Positions 24,284 to 35,150 are shown, counted from the first letter of the stretch. The stretch: 64,000 nucleotides of DNA from Escallonia rubra (GCA_033065855.1 JAVXUO010000911.1:620001-684000); one strand, 5' to 3'. Notes: generated from the sequence alone by a model not told the origin. Made by a program: numbers and translations.

Positions 24284-26449
24284 ATGGCTAAACTACTGCA
24301 GAAACTGAAGCGTGGATCATCATCACGAAAAACATCATCATCATCACAAACACCACCACCAGCACAAGCTCCACCACCACGATCATCACAAACACCAATC
24401 CAAGCACCACCACAACCATTCGTTCCTGGACGAATGAGTACAGGTTCTATGATAGATACCCAAGCCAATTGAGAGTTCAATCAAAATATTCCAGATTTTG
24501 AATACACGCCTTCACAAGACCCCCGCATTATAGTCAAGGACGCAGCTCGGTTGACGAAGTTACTACTCCATGGCATAATGTTAACCCGATGAGCGGTCGT
24601 GATGGAAAACGGGAGAGCAATACTTTCGGTAGTCAGCCAGAAGTCCAAAAGGTGAAAAAAAGCCGATTGTTGGAATCATTTTGAAGAAATTACGGTGGAC
24701 GGCGCCCGAAAAGCTTGATGTAAGTACTGTACTAAATTATTTACCACTGGTTCTGGTAATGGACATCTTAACAGGCATTACCCAATGTGTGCATCTCGAA
24801 GCGGCCACGTCGAACCTAGCCAAACGCAATTATCCTTTGACGGTAAGTTATTTGTTTATAATCAGCGAGAACAAAGAGACGGTCTCGCTGAATTTGTTAT
24901 TCATGATGAACAAGCCTTTAGTTTTGTCGATAATCCTAAGCACTCTAGATATATGAACACCTACGTGCAACCTTAGTACAAAAAGGTTACACGAAACACC
25001 ACTAGATCCGATGCACTCCGGCAGTGTTATGCTGCTAAAACACGCTTGATTGATTATTTCGACCATTTTGACGGTAGAGTTAGTCTTACTTCTGATATTT
25101 GGCAATCTTCATTTATTTTTGTTAGTTATGCTTGTGTGACGGCCCATTGGATTGATGTTGATTGGGTTATGAACAAAAGAATCATCGCATTCGAACTATT
25201 TCCTTTTCCGCATGATGCAAATAATGTAGCTAGTATTATGTGTGACGGCCCATTAAAATAAAGAATAAGATTAATGGTGAATTATTTCACGTTCGATGTG
25301 TTTGTCACATTATTAATTTAATTGTTCAAGATGGTTTAGCTACTGCAAAATGAGGGGTATGACATCGTATGTTAATAGTTCAGGTCCGAGAACACAATAA
25401 CTTAAAACGTTGTGTGTTCATTATAATATGTCTCGCAAGAGACCACTTACAGATGTGACCCACAGGTGGACCTCTACATACCATATGCTTTTACATATTC
25501 TGGCATACAAAGAAGTCTATATGCATTATCTACTAACCTCGTTCCCAGCCGACTTGCCAACTCAGGAGGAATGGCAGATGGCTACATACCTATCTGGATT
25601 TTTGGAGGTATTTTACACGTCTACCAACTTATTGTCTAGTACGTACTATCCCACATCTCCTATCGCTATAATAGAAATCCTCAAGATGGCTACAATGTTA
25701 ACAAAATAGAGATATATAGGACCCTTTCAACAAATAGTAGAAAAGATAAATAAAAAATTTAATAAATACTGGAAAAAATTGCCTGTTATTTTTGTTGTGG
25801 CTACTAGTTTAGATCCTAGGTTAGTTGCATGGCGTGAATGTGTCGATACAAGAGATTGCAAGACTAATGAACTACACACAAGAGGACACAACTACACTCA
25901 CAACGAAAGTGAGCAAGAAATTTGAGGATCTGTTCAACCTCTATAATAGTTCCGTTGACGTGCGCAGACGAGCTTCATCATCGACTGGCGAGATGTATTA
26001 TGCGCCATACCATAAGGGCCTCGAACATCTAATAGCAAAACACCTACCAGGTGAAGATACTTCTAATACGGCAGGTTCGTCTACTTTTTTCCTCTTTTAA
26101 TGAGATTGGTTTATATTTCAATTCTAATCATTATGCTAATTTATTGATGCAAGAACAGGTTAATTTTAATTTGTTAAATTTTTTGAAACAAAATCAAAAC
26201 ATGTATAGAACTTTAGCCCAAATTGCACGGGATGTACTGCCGGAGCAAGCCTCCACGGTTGCTTCAGAGTCGACATTTTCAGCGAGCGGGAGGATTTTGG
26301 ATGACAGGAGGAGTCGGCTTAACCCCGAGTCGCTCGAGCTACGTGTATGTTGGAAGGATTATCTTGACGCGAAATATCGCGAGCAAGATAAATCGATTGA
26401 TGATAGAAAGAACAGTGACTTGGACGTTGAAATACTAGCGGATGATTAG
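24284..26449 (+). pseudogene. hAT (Ac-type) transposase relic, right arm
   Basis: Begins at ATG 24284 with MAKLLQKLKRGSSS and stops after 62 codons. Further fragments resume downstream: the end of a BED zinc finger (CNHFEE-type start near 24670, MCASRSGHVEPSQTQL), VSLTSDIWQSSFIFVSYAC, HILAYKEVYMHYLLTS, and the hAT C-terminal dimerisation block (ASTVASESTFSASGRILDDR, SLELRVCWKDYL) in an uninterrupted frame 26051-26449. Recognisable as the RICESLEEPER/Ac group; frame breaks throughout the first two thirds rule out activity. Confidence 0.8.
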
Positions 26450-26540
26450 GTAATTTCTTTTTATTTTCCATTTCCCAAGTTTTTAGAATAATTTATTTCA
26501 CAATATATATATATATAGAAATGGAAAATAAAAAGAAATT

Positions 26541-26543
<3 letters not shown>

Positions 26544-26590
<47 letters not shown>
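26544..26590. repeat. (TA)n microsatellite in hAT right arm
   Basis: TA dinucleotide run just downstream of the transposase stop; a shorter run (26505-26517) precedes it. The left arm carries a related run at 18863-18881. Confidence 0.9.
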
Positions 26591-26592
<2 letters not shown>

Positions 26593-27129
26593 ATAGGTTT
26601 TTACAATCAAGATAGATATTTTTTCATATATATATAAAAATAGGTAACTTCGCCTGTTTGTTTACAAGCAACCGGTCCCAAGTCCGGATAAAAGGAAGAG
26701 GGCCTATGAATAAATTTATCTTCAATTTAACTCCATCAGTTTGAATATTTGAATGCTATAAATATTTATTGTATACACACATATTACTACATATATGTGT
26801 GTGTGCCTAGGGATTTTTAGTTGTTTTATTTGCTTGTATACACATATATGTGGTAATATGTATACGCTAATTATTACATTACAATTTGCTTACATAATAA
26901 CAAGAAATTATGGCAATTAAAGTGTTAAATTTGAATAACAAGAAAGTAAAAAAAAAATTGGGCCCTGGCCCGAGCCAAGCCCGACCCTAAATATAGGGCC
27001 TAGGGCCAGGGCTTGGACTGGGCCTAGATACCCCGTTAATCTGGTCCGGCCCCGGCCCTTTTTCTCTTTTGGCCCACTGGGCCCGGGCTGGGCCAACCCA
27101 AGCCCGGCCCTTTGACACCACTGGGCCCA

Positions 27130-27241
27130 GAGCCCTAAAGTAGCGGGTCGTCACTGTTTAAGTGGAGGCCAGGCCAGGCCGGGCTAAAAACGGGCCGAGT
27201 CAGGCCAACCAGAGGGCCGCCTGGCCCTTTTGACACCTCTA
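27130..27241 (+). repeat. hAT terminal segment, right-end copy
   Basis: Direct copy of 23256-23361 (AGCCCTAAAGTAGCGGG, then GTCACTGTT, GTGGAGG, and the TIR). It forms the functional right end abutting the TSD. Confidence 0.8.
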
Positions 27242-28093
27242 CTTGTAGAGGAATACCTTATTTGTGCTGCTGGTCGACTCTACTCTGTTATAGGTGTCAT
27301 CGTTCGTGTAGCCAATGTGTTTGTTTGTTGCATCTCTCATGTTTATATATTATGTCTTCTATGTACCTGGGGAAAACTTGTATACGTAAATTGTCGTTTC
27401 TATTACCTAGATGATAGGTGTGTCGTGACTTTATTATGTTATTTCACTTGAACAAGTATACATGTTGAGGAATACATTATCTGTTTTACTATGTTCGAGT
27501 CATTTGTGTTTCACGGGGCATTAGTCGTGTGTAGGTAGTGCGTTTGACTTATCACTCGTCAGCTATCATTTGACTCATTAAGTAATAGTTGCTCATCGGA
27601 TTGTTTATTTCAATTTGAACTTGACTTGATATTTAGATACATAAAATTATATTTAGAAATTAGTAAAATAGTGAGTTTTGGGCGTTAATTAGAATTCTTG
27701 GTCACCATTTCGTCAGACTATTGAAGAAAAGTGGAAGCTGATGAGATTTAAAAATCATCTTAAAGATAGTTCATTAGAGAAGGTTCTGGTAATTTAAAGT
27801 GTAAAGTTCAAACAATACGCAACATAGAAAATTGTACAAGTTTATAGTTAGAACCATACACAAAGCAACTCTTTCGAAACATATCATTAAGTTTGATAGT
27901 ACATAAAAAAATGCAAATTACCAAAAATTTCTTGTCCAAAGTATCTTAAATTTCATGATCAACTCATAACTATAAGAAATTATACGTCAAAGGCTTTCTA
28001 GAAGTGTATAAATCATCTCAAACATAGTTCATTAAATTTGAAGTGTAAATACTTGTCCAATGATTTAATTGTAATATTTACAAAGTTTTAAAG
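27242..28093 (-). repeat. PAL-1 right arm, outer part
   Basis: Begins with the second TSD copy CTTGTAGA (27242-27249), then mirrors 14350 to about 15175. For example, the block ACTTGTCCAATGATTTAATT near 28050 is the complement of sequence near 14375. Confidence 0.85.
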
Positions 28094-28195
28094 TGGCATA
28101 ACTATGTTAAGTTTTTGTACCATGCCAGTAGCTATAAGAAGCAGATACTATGCCATTAGCTATCAGAAGTAGCCACTAGCTATCCCGCGCTAACA
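28094..28195. other. Short spacer between PAL-1 and E1 with AGCTAT repeats
   Basis: Contains three spaced copies of a TAGCTAT motif (CAGTAGCTATAAGAAG, CATTAGCTATCAGAAG, CACTAGCTATCC). Not part of the E1 palindrome; it could be the true outer end of E1 or PAL-1. Confidence 0.5.
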
Positions 28196-28199
28196 CCGA

Positions 28200-28540
28200 T
28201 CCACACCCACCGGTGGATAAAAAAAATTTCTCCACCCAACCGCATGTAAGAGAAGCAGTTGGGTAGGATTTCTTTTTGTCGTGGGCCCCACCACAAAAAA
28301 GCACTCCTTTTTTTTTAGCCCAACCGCATGTAAGAGAAGCGGTTGGGTAGGATTTTCTTTTTGACGTGGGCCCCACCACAAAAAACACTCCACCCAACCG
28401 CTTCTCTTATACGCGGTTGGGACAATTTTTTTTTTTAACATTTTGCCCGACCGCTTCTCTTAGGTAAGCACTTTTTTTTTTAACAATTTTTTTGCCCACC
28501 AACCGCATATAAGAGAAGCGGTTGGTGGCTTTTGCGTAAC
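28200..28540. repeat. CCAACCGC...GCGGTTGG hairpin array, E1 left end
   Basis: At least four small inverted repeats of the type CAACCGCATGTAAGAGAAGC then GGTTG, separated by GTGGGCCCCACCAC-like blocks. The same units occur at the right end (about 35845-36050), and relatives in E3 (37790-38060). Confidence 0.75.
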
Positions 28541-28589
28541 TTTTTGGCTCCCACACAAAAAATTTCAGATTTTCGAGCAGCACAAGCCT

Positions 28590-28844
28590 GCCACGTGGCG
28601 TCCCCCACGACTGCCACGTGGCCCAACCGCGTGAAGGGGCGCCGGTTGGTTGATGGACCTGCCACGTGGCCTCCCCCGTGCCTGCCACGTGGCCCAACCG
28701 CGTGAAGGGGCGCCGGTTGGGGCGATGCCCTGCCACCTGGCCTCCCCCGCGCCTGCCACGTGGCCCAACCGCGTGATGGGGCGATGCCCTGCCACGTGGC
28801 CCACCGCGTGAAGGGGCCCCGCGGCTTCCCCCCTGCCACGTGGC
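28590..28844. repeat. G-box palindrome array, E1 left arm
   Basis: Seven exact copies of GCCACGTGGC (starting 28590, 28613, 28661, 28684, 28755, 28791, 28835) and one variant (28732, CCACCTGG) alternate with CCAACCGCGTGAAGGGGCGC. CACGTG is the plant G-box core bound by bZIP and bHLH factors; it lies upstream of the element's inward TATA box. Confidence 0.8.
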
Positions 28845-28990
28845 GCCCCCCCCCCCCCCCCACACGCGTCCTTCCCTCCCCCGTGACTTTCCTTCCAAAT
28901 TTTTTTTTGCAGCCTATTCGGGCACTTTGCAGAGACCACTCACGGGGTTTTTTTTTCCCTCTTTTTTCTTCTCTCTTCCTCACTTTTCTC

Positions 28991-29129
28991 TCTTTATAAT
29001 CCCCTCCCCCCAACCCTTCTTCTCCACACTTTTTCTCCACAAACCAAAAAATTTTAGCGCTAGAAGATCTGTGGATAATCGCTAGAAGATCGGTAGATTT
29101 TTCTTCAAATACATCAAGTCACAACAAGT
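28991..29129 (+). promoter_or_regulatory. Inward promoter, leader and splice donor, E1 left arm
   Basis: TCTTTATAATCCCC (TATA box near 28994) is followed about 130 bp later by CAACAAGTAAGTATTTTG, with a consensus GTAAGT donor at 29128. The TATA-to-donor segment includes the conserved leader GCTAGAAGATC repeated twice. The same block occurs in all six arms of E1-E3, which argues for function. Confidence 0.6.
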
Positions 29130-30560
29130 AAGTATTTTGAATTTCCTTATAATTCAATGTTAGGTTTATACAAATCAGCGTATTACATTTAGCGTATTAC
29201 ATTTATAGCGATTCAAAATAGCGTATTACATTTATCGATAGTTTTTCACGAATTTATAAAAAATAACTAGAGCGAGATTTTGCCAAAGTGCAAAAAAGAG
29301 ACCCTAGTTATTCTGAAAGGATCTGTATCAGGTAAAAATTTCAGATTTTTCCAAAGACTGTAAAGGGGCTAACTGATACGGGGAACCGTGTACCTTCGCA
29401 GTCTAATTTAAAATACCAAGCTAGCGCGATTTCGCGCGAAACTTTTACGAGAACCCTAGGATGTTGGGAAGTTCCATTCCCCAGGATTTCGCGCCATTCC
29501 AGAGCCGTTAGCTATTTTTTTGGCCGAACGGTCCTTTCAGCGCTCGATCCGGACAACGGTTCGCGATTTTTGCGCGAAAAATCCGTAAAGTACTTTTTAG
29601 GCCAATGATGAACTCACGAAGCGTAAAGTAACATTTCGAGGGACCTTTGAGATTTTTTCTGATGCCAGGGGCATTTTGATAATTTGCCACCCCGCGAGGG
29701 GTGTTTCTGTAATTTTCCCGCGCCAAGTTTTTAATTAGACAGTTTTAGTCCAGGAATGTAATCACAGAACCTGAAATGTTGTTTTGAAGCTGGTTCGGGG
29801 GCGTTGGGGTGATAGTGAACCCCTGAGGCATTTCAGTAATTTGCCGCTCATCGGGGGCTATTTTGCTAGGAAGGATTCAGCTTTAAGGGCTATAGCATAA
29901 AATAACTTTTAGTTCAGCAAAGGGTGGCAGACACCCGAAAACTTTTATTGGTCCGGGTGAATTCAGGAACTTGTGACGCACCGGCGATGACTGCCAGGGG
30001 GTATTTTGCATAAGTAGCGGGTGTTTTGGTAACTTTCCCCCTTTAAATTTTTTCCTGATATATTTGGTATATAATTGACGTAATACATTTAAAAACTTGA
30101 CTTTAAAGCGGTTTTGAGGTCTTGGGGGTGTAGGGGCCATCGGGGGGGTATATTGCTATATAACCACGTTATTTTTTCGATTTTCCTATGATGGGCCTAT
30201 TCGGGCATACTTTAGGGGTCAATTCATAACGTTCGAAAAATCTTGTAAATTTTTTTGTCACTTTTTTTTCGCTCATTGCACATGAGGCGCGCTAGTTAGC
30301 CCATTCTTATGTATTTCGGCGAAAAACGAGACACGTTATTTTTTCGGTTTTCCTATGAAGGGCCTATTCGGGCATACTTTAGGGGCCAATTCATAACGCT
30401 CGAGAAATCTTGTAAATTTTTTTCAACTTTTTTTCGCTCATTGCACTTGAGGCGCGCTGGTTAGCCCATTATGAACTGTATATTCGCGCACATTTTAGCG
30501 CCAAATTCATATCATGCGAAAAATTATGTACATTTCTTTTTGGTACAGTTTTTTGTAATA
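29130..30560. other. Conserved non-coding interior of E1 left arm
   Basis: About 1.4 kb between splice donor and protease gene with no plausible protein. It contains the ~100-bp blocks (CAAAAAAGAGACCCTAGTTA, GATCTGTATCAGGTAAAAAT, AACTGATACGGGGAACC) that recur in E2 and E3. Mirror sequence lies at 33560-35250. Confidence 0.65.
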
Positions 30561-30569
30561 TCACAGCAG

Positions 30570-32060
30570 CTAGCCACGCACGTCAGGATAATGGTAATGA
30601 AGTCGTCTGGCTTCATTCTTTTTCAGTTCCCAGGCTATCCTATACCTAAACGTCAAGGCATCCTTCCTAGTCCACGAGGAGTGTTTGAGCACTTCCGAGC
30701 GAGCAATGTAGTCCATGTACTTGAGGACGTAAATCCCGCAATCGTTACCGTTATATTGCTTTGGTCGGTCTTTTATCATCACGACCGTCCAAGGCTCCCC
30801 CCGTGGCCGTCCGCACGCTAGCGAGAGGACAGTAGTCTGCATCCAACAATAAAATCGAGAATCAAGCCTATGAAACAACAACAATATACTATGAGCCAAG
30901 GTCAAAAAATAAAAACTAACCACTAAAGTGATGTAGTTGTTGTACATCTGTGCCAGCAGTTGTCCAAGCTCGTCCTCCCTTAGGCTATCGTATATGTGAA
31001 CCGTTCTGAACGCTGGATGGAGAACTAATAGGAACCAGTGGTGCCCATGAAGACAAGGTATCATGATAAGGTTCGCATCAGCAGCGGGACATTGATACTC
31101 TGCGTTCATCATGGATAACACGTTTTGACCTGGTTTCCAATTACTCGTGTTGCCCCCTTGCCTCCATTCATGGAATTCCCGGATCGTTAATTCCACAAAA
31201 TGAGTGGGATACATGTAAGCTTACAGTATTCAGAACGGTTAAATTGATGCTCTCTAATCCGGAGCAGATCTATGTAAGCGTTGATGACAAAATTTGAAAG
31301 ATCTGTCTCCGGCGCCAACATTCTGATATCCGAATGACCTAGGAGTGTCCCAAGAGGGAAGTCTGTTGAATTGACAGGCTCATGCCCGAAGTAGTGCCGG
31401 TCGATCCAACCCATCTTCTCCGGCCTCAATGGCTTCGTCGCTTGTCCTTTGTTCGACCGGAATCTTGGGCGCGAGGCATGGATTCCTACTTGGGGAACCT
31501 GACTCTGGCACTGAGAGTCGTATGCGTCAGGAGGAGGGCGACTATACGGCTCCCACACCTGACTCGAAGTTCCGTAGTCGTACGCGTCAGGAGGAGGGCG
31601 ACTAGACGGCTCCCACACCTGACTCGAAGTTCGGTAGTCGTACGCGTCAGGAGGAGGGCGACTAGACGGCTCCCCTTGGTAACCCCGGTACGTAAGACTA
31701 AAGTTTTGAACATCAGTCTTGTACCTCTCAATGGACCTCTTGATATTGTCAGGAGCCTGCGCGACAAACCAGTCAAACGACTCCAGCTGCTTGAACACGT
31801 CAGTGGCCTGGTCAACCTAAAAAACATGCATAGAAAATATGGCTAATCATTTCATTTGATGGTCGATACGCGTGCGCAAATAAATTATCAAACAACACTA
31901 GCATGACTTACAATGGCCAATGCCCAGAACTGGTCATAGACCTCACGTGGCGCATACGATGTCTCCTTCACCTGGGAAGGGCGATTCACCCTCGTGCGCG
32001 TCACCCTGAGAAACCACTGTAAGTAGTCCTCAGTACTGATGTCGTCGTGCTTCAGCGATA
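30570..32060 (-). pseudogene. Ulp1 (C48) protease gene, E1 left arm, frameshifted
   Basis: Mirror copy of the right-arm gene. The exon nearest the loop (about 31914-32060) encodes TEDYLQWFLRVTRTRVNRPS; the next begins near 31815. A Pro-rich repeat SSRPPPDAYDYRTSSQVWEP occurs three times (about 31515-31690) against two in the right arm. One base is missing at about 31214 (CTTACATG against CTTAACATG in the right arm), breaking the frame between QFNRSEYCKL and MYPTHFVELTIREF. Downstream of the break the protease core is complete: CLHGHHWFLLVLHP (His), VHIYDSLRED (Asp), and QYNGNDCGIYVLKYMDY (Gln and Cys). Confidence 0.75.
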
Positions 32061-32087
32061 CAAGGCTGTCATACGTTTCCTGCCAGG

Positions 32088-33519
32088 TATCGCTGAAGCA
32101 CGACGGCATCAGTACTGAGGACTACTTACAGTGGTTTCTCAGGGTGACGCGCACGAGGGTGAATCGCCCTTCCCAGGTGAAGGAGACATCGTATGCGCCA
32201 CGTGAGGTCTATGACCAGTTCTGGGCATTGGCCATTGTAAGTCATGCTAGTGTTGTTTGATAATTTATTTGCGCACGCGTATCGACCATCAAATGAAATG
32301 ATTAGCCATATTTTCTATGCATGTTTTTTAGGTTGACCAGGCCACTGACGTGTTCAAGCAGCTGGAGTCGTTTGACTGGTTTGTCGCGCAGGCTCCTGAC
32401 AATATCAAGAGGTCCATTGAGAGGTACAAGACTGATGTTCAAAACTTTAGTCTTGCGTACCGGGGTTACCAAGGGGAGCCGTCTAGTCGCCCTCCTCCTG
32501 ACGCGTACGACTACCGAACTTCGAGTCAGGTGTGGGAGCCGTCTAGTCGCCCTCCTCCTGACGCATACGACTCTCAGTGCCAGAGTCAGGTTCCCCAAGT
32601 AGGAATCCATGCCTCGCGCCCAAGATTCCGGTCGAACAAAGGACAAGCGACGAAGCCATTGAGGCCGGAGAAGATGGGTTGGATCGACCGGCACTACTTC
32701 GGGCATGAGCCTGTCAATTCAACAGACTTCCCTCTTGGGACACTCCTAGGTCATTCGGATATCAGAATGTTGGCGCCGGAGACAGATCTTTCAAATTTTG
32801 TCATCAACGCTTACATAGATCTGCTCCGGATTAGAGAGCATCAATTTAACCGTTCTGAATACTGTAAGCTTAACATGTATCCCACTCATTTTGTGAAATT
32901 AGCGATCCGGGAATTCCATAAATGGAGGCAAGGGGGCAACAGGAGTAATTGGAAACTAGGTCGAAACGTGTTATCCATGATGAACGCAGAGTATCAATGT
33001 CCCGCTGCTGATGCGAACCTTATCATGATACCTTGTCTTCATGGGCACCACTGGTTCCTATTAGTTCTCCATCCAGCGTTCAGAACGGTTCATATATACG
33101 ATAGCCTAAGGGAGGACGAGCCTGGACAGCTGCTGGCACAGATGTACAACGACTACATCACTTTAGTGGTTAGTTTTTATTTTTTGACCTTGGCTCATAG
33201 TATATTGTTGTTGTTTCATAGGCTTGATTCTCGATTTTATTGTTGGATGCAGACTACTGTCCTCTCGCTAGCGTGCGGACGGCCACGGGGGGAGCCTTGG
33301 ACGGTCGTGATGATAAAAGACCGACCAAAGCAATATAACGGTAACGATTGCGGGATTTACGTCCTCAAGTACATGGACTACATTGCTCGCTCGGAAGTGC
33401 TCAAACACTCCTCGTGGACTAGGAAGGATGCGGTGACGTTTAGGTATAGGATAGCCTGGGAACTGAAAAAGAATGAAGCCAGACGACTTCATTGCCATTA
33501 TCCTGACGTGCGTGGCTAG
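32088..33519 (+). CDS. Ulp1-like cysteine protease (C48), E1 right arm
   Basis: Likely exons are about 32088-32237 (donor ATT|GTAAGT), 32332-33168 and 33253-33519. The 84-nt segment 33169-33252 has GT-AG ends but is also open in frame. Exon 1 encodes EDYLQWFLRVTRTRVNRP, reminiscent of the plant mobile domain seen in transposon-derived proteins (tentative). Exon 2 has two 20-residue Pro-rich repeats, then the Ulp1 fold. The catalytic set is visible: His in CLHGHHWFLL, Asp in IYDSLRED, and Gln and Cys in KQYNGNDCGIYVLKY. Ulp1 proteases cleave SUMO conjugates; transposon-borne versions have unknown substrates. No clear ATG for exon 1 is fixed because the palindrome loop falls there, so the 5' end may be truncated and the gene may be inactive. 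Confidence 0.7.
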
Positions 33520-34517
33520 CTGCTGTGATGTTACAAAAAACTGTACCAGTAAGAAAGGCACATAATTTTTCGCATGCTAGGATTTTGGCGCCAATATGTG
33601 CGCGAATATACATTTCGAAAAAATAACGTGTCTCGTTTTTCACCGAAATACATAAGAATGGGCTAACTCGCGCGCCTCATATGCAATGAGCGAAAAAAAC
33701 GTGACAAAAAAATTTACAAGCTGTTTCGAAAGTAATGAATTGGCCCCTAAAGTGTGCCCGAATGGGCTAACTAGCGCGCCTCATGTGCAATGAGCGAAAA
33801 AAAAGTGACAAAAAAATTTACAAGATTTTTCGAACGTTATGAATTGGCCCCTAAAGTATGCCCGAATAGGCCCTTCATAGGAAAATCGAAAAAATAACGT
33901 GGTTATATAGCAATATACCCCCCGATGGCCCCTACACCCCCAAGACCTCAAAACCGCTTTAAAGTCAAGTTTTTAAATGTATTACGTCAATTATATACCA
34001 AATATATCAGGAAAAAATTTAAAGGGGGAAAGTTACCAAAACACCCGCTACTTATGCAAAATACCCCCTGGCAGTCATCGCCGGTGCGTCACAAGTTCCT
34101 GAATTCACCCGGAACAATAAAAGTTTTCGGGTGTCTGACACCCTTTGCTGAACTAAAAGTTATTTTAAGGTATGGCCCTTTAAGCTGGATCCTTCCTAGC
34201 AAAATAGCCCCCGATGAGCGGCAAATTACTGAAATGCCTCAGGGGTTCACTATCACCCCAACGCCCCCGAACCAGCTTCAAAACAACATTTCAGGTTCTG
34301 TGATTACATTCCTGGACTAAAACTGTCTAATTAAAAACTTGGCGCGGGGAAATTACCGAAACACCCCTCGCGGGGTGGCAAATTACTAAAATCCCCTGGC
34401 ATCAGGAAAAATCTCTAAGGTGCCTCGAAATGATACTTTACGCTTCGTGTGTCCATCATTGGCCTAAACAGTACTTTACGGATATTTCGCGAACAAATCG
34501 AGAACCGGTGTTCGAAT

Positions 34518-35150
34518 CGAGCGCTGAAAGGGCCGTTCGGCCAAAACAAATAGCTAACGGCTCTGGAATGGCGCGAAATCCTGGGGAATGGAACTTCCCA
34601 ACATCCTAGGGTTCTCGTAAAAGTTTCGCGCGAAATCTCGCTAGCTTGGTATTTTAAATTAGACTGCCAAGGTACATGGTTCCCCGTATCAGTTAGCCCT
34701 TTACAGTCTTTGAAAAAATCTGAAATTTTTACCTGATACAGATCCTTTCAGAATAACTAGGGTCTCTGTTTTGCACTTTGGCCAAATCATGCTCTAGCTA
34801 TTTTTTATAAATTCGTGAAAAAACTGTCTAATTAAAGGGCGAGCGCTGAAAGGGCCGTTCGGCCAAAAAAATAGCTAACGGCTCCGGAATGGCGCGAAAT
34901 CCTGGGGAATGGAACTTCCCAACATCCTAGGGTTCTCGTAAAAGTTTCGCGCGAAATCGCGCTAGCTTGGTATTTTAAATTAGACTGCGAATGTACACGG
35001 TTCCCCGTATCAGTTAGCCCATTTACAGTCTTTGGAAAATCTGAAATTTTTACCGGATACAGATCCTTTCAGAATAACTAGGGTCTCTTTTTTGCACTTT
35101 GGCAAAATCTCGCTCTAATTAGTTTTTATAAATTCGTGAAAAACTATCGA
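34518..35150. repeat. ~323-bp tandem duplication, E1 right arm only
   Basis: A unit beginning CGAGCGCTGAAAGGGCCGTT at 34518 starts again at 34841 with few changes. The mirrored left-arm region (29270-29560) has a single copy. Confidence 0.75.

Larger units (their letters stand above)
23367..27120 (+). repeat. hAT right inverted arm
   Basis: Starts TGGACCAGGTCACAT, mirroring GTGGCCTGGTCCA at about 23243-23255, and ends CCCTTTGACACCAC, mirroring the left TIR. It contains the longer transposase relic. Confidence 0.8.
18376..27241. mobile_element. hAT element (composite inverted duplication) with perfect 8-bp TSD
   Basis: The TSD CTTGTAGA stands at 18368-18375 and 27242-27249. The ends are TAGTGGTGTCAAAGGGCC on the left, and on the right the complement of GGCCCTTTTGACACCTCTA. 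An 8-bp TSD with a TAG-starting TIR is diagnostic for hAT. GGGCC-rich subterminal sequence borders both ends, as expected for clustered transposase-binding motifs. Inside are two transposase relics in opposite orientation. The structure is a minus-oriented arm 18376-23255, a ~106-bp element end 23256-23361, a plus-oriented arm 23367-27120, and a second copy of the same ~110-bp end. The whole therefore looks like an aberrantly duplicated hAT that moved, or was repaired, as a unit. Confidence 0.85.
14350..28093. mobile_element. PAL-1: giant inverted-repeat element carrying JmjC demethylase fragments, split by a hAT
   Basis: With the hAT insertion (18376-27241 plus one TSD copy) removed, what remains is one long palindrome. 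The left arm is 14350-16764, a 63-bp loop is 16765-16827, and the right arm is 16828-18375 joined to 27250-28093 (about 2.4 kb each). Symmetry is seen throughout: CTTTAAAACTTTG at 14350 against its complement ending at 28093, GCACAAATAAGGTATTC near 15163 against 27253-27270, and GTCACTGTGAC beside the loop. Arms are clearly diverged, with substitutions and an indel of about 100 bp in the JmjC part, so this is an old duplication and not a simple assembly mirror. No transposase is encoded and no TSD is obvious, so the class (MULE with very long TIRs, or foldback) is open. Confidence 0.8.

Noticed and set aside
28407..29085. Long open frames over the E1 ends (also 35371-36487, 37300-38174, 40537-41204)
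   Set aside because: Lie over G-box/CCAACCGC arrays and poly-pyrimidine tracts, open on several frames at once, Pro/Arg/Gly-rich; the shared TATA and splice-donor structure argues for non-coding leader DNA.
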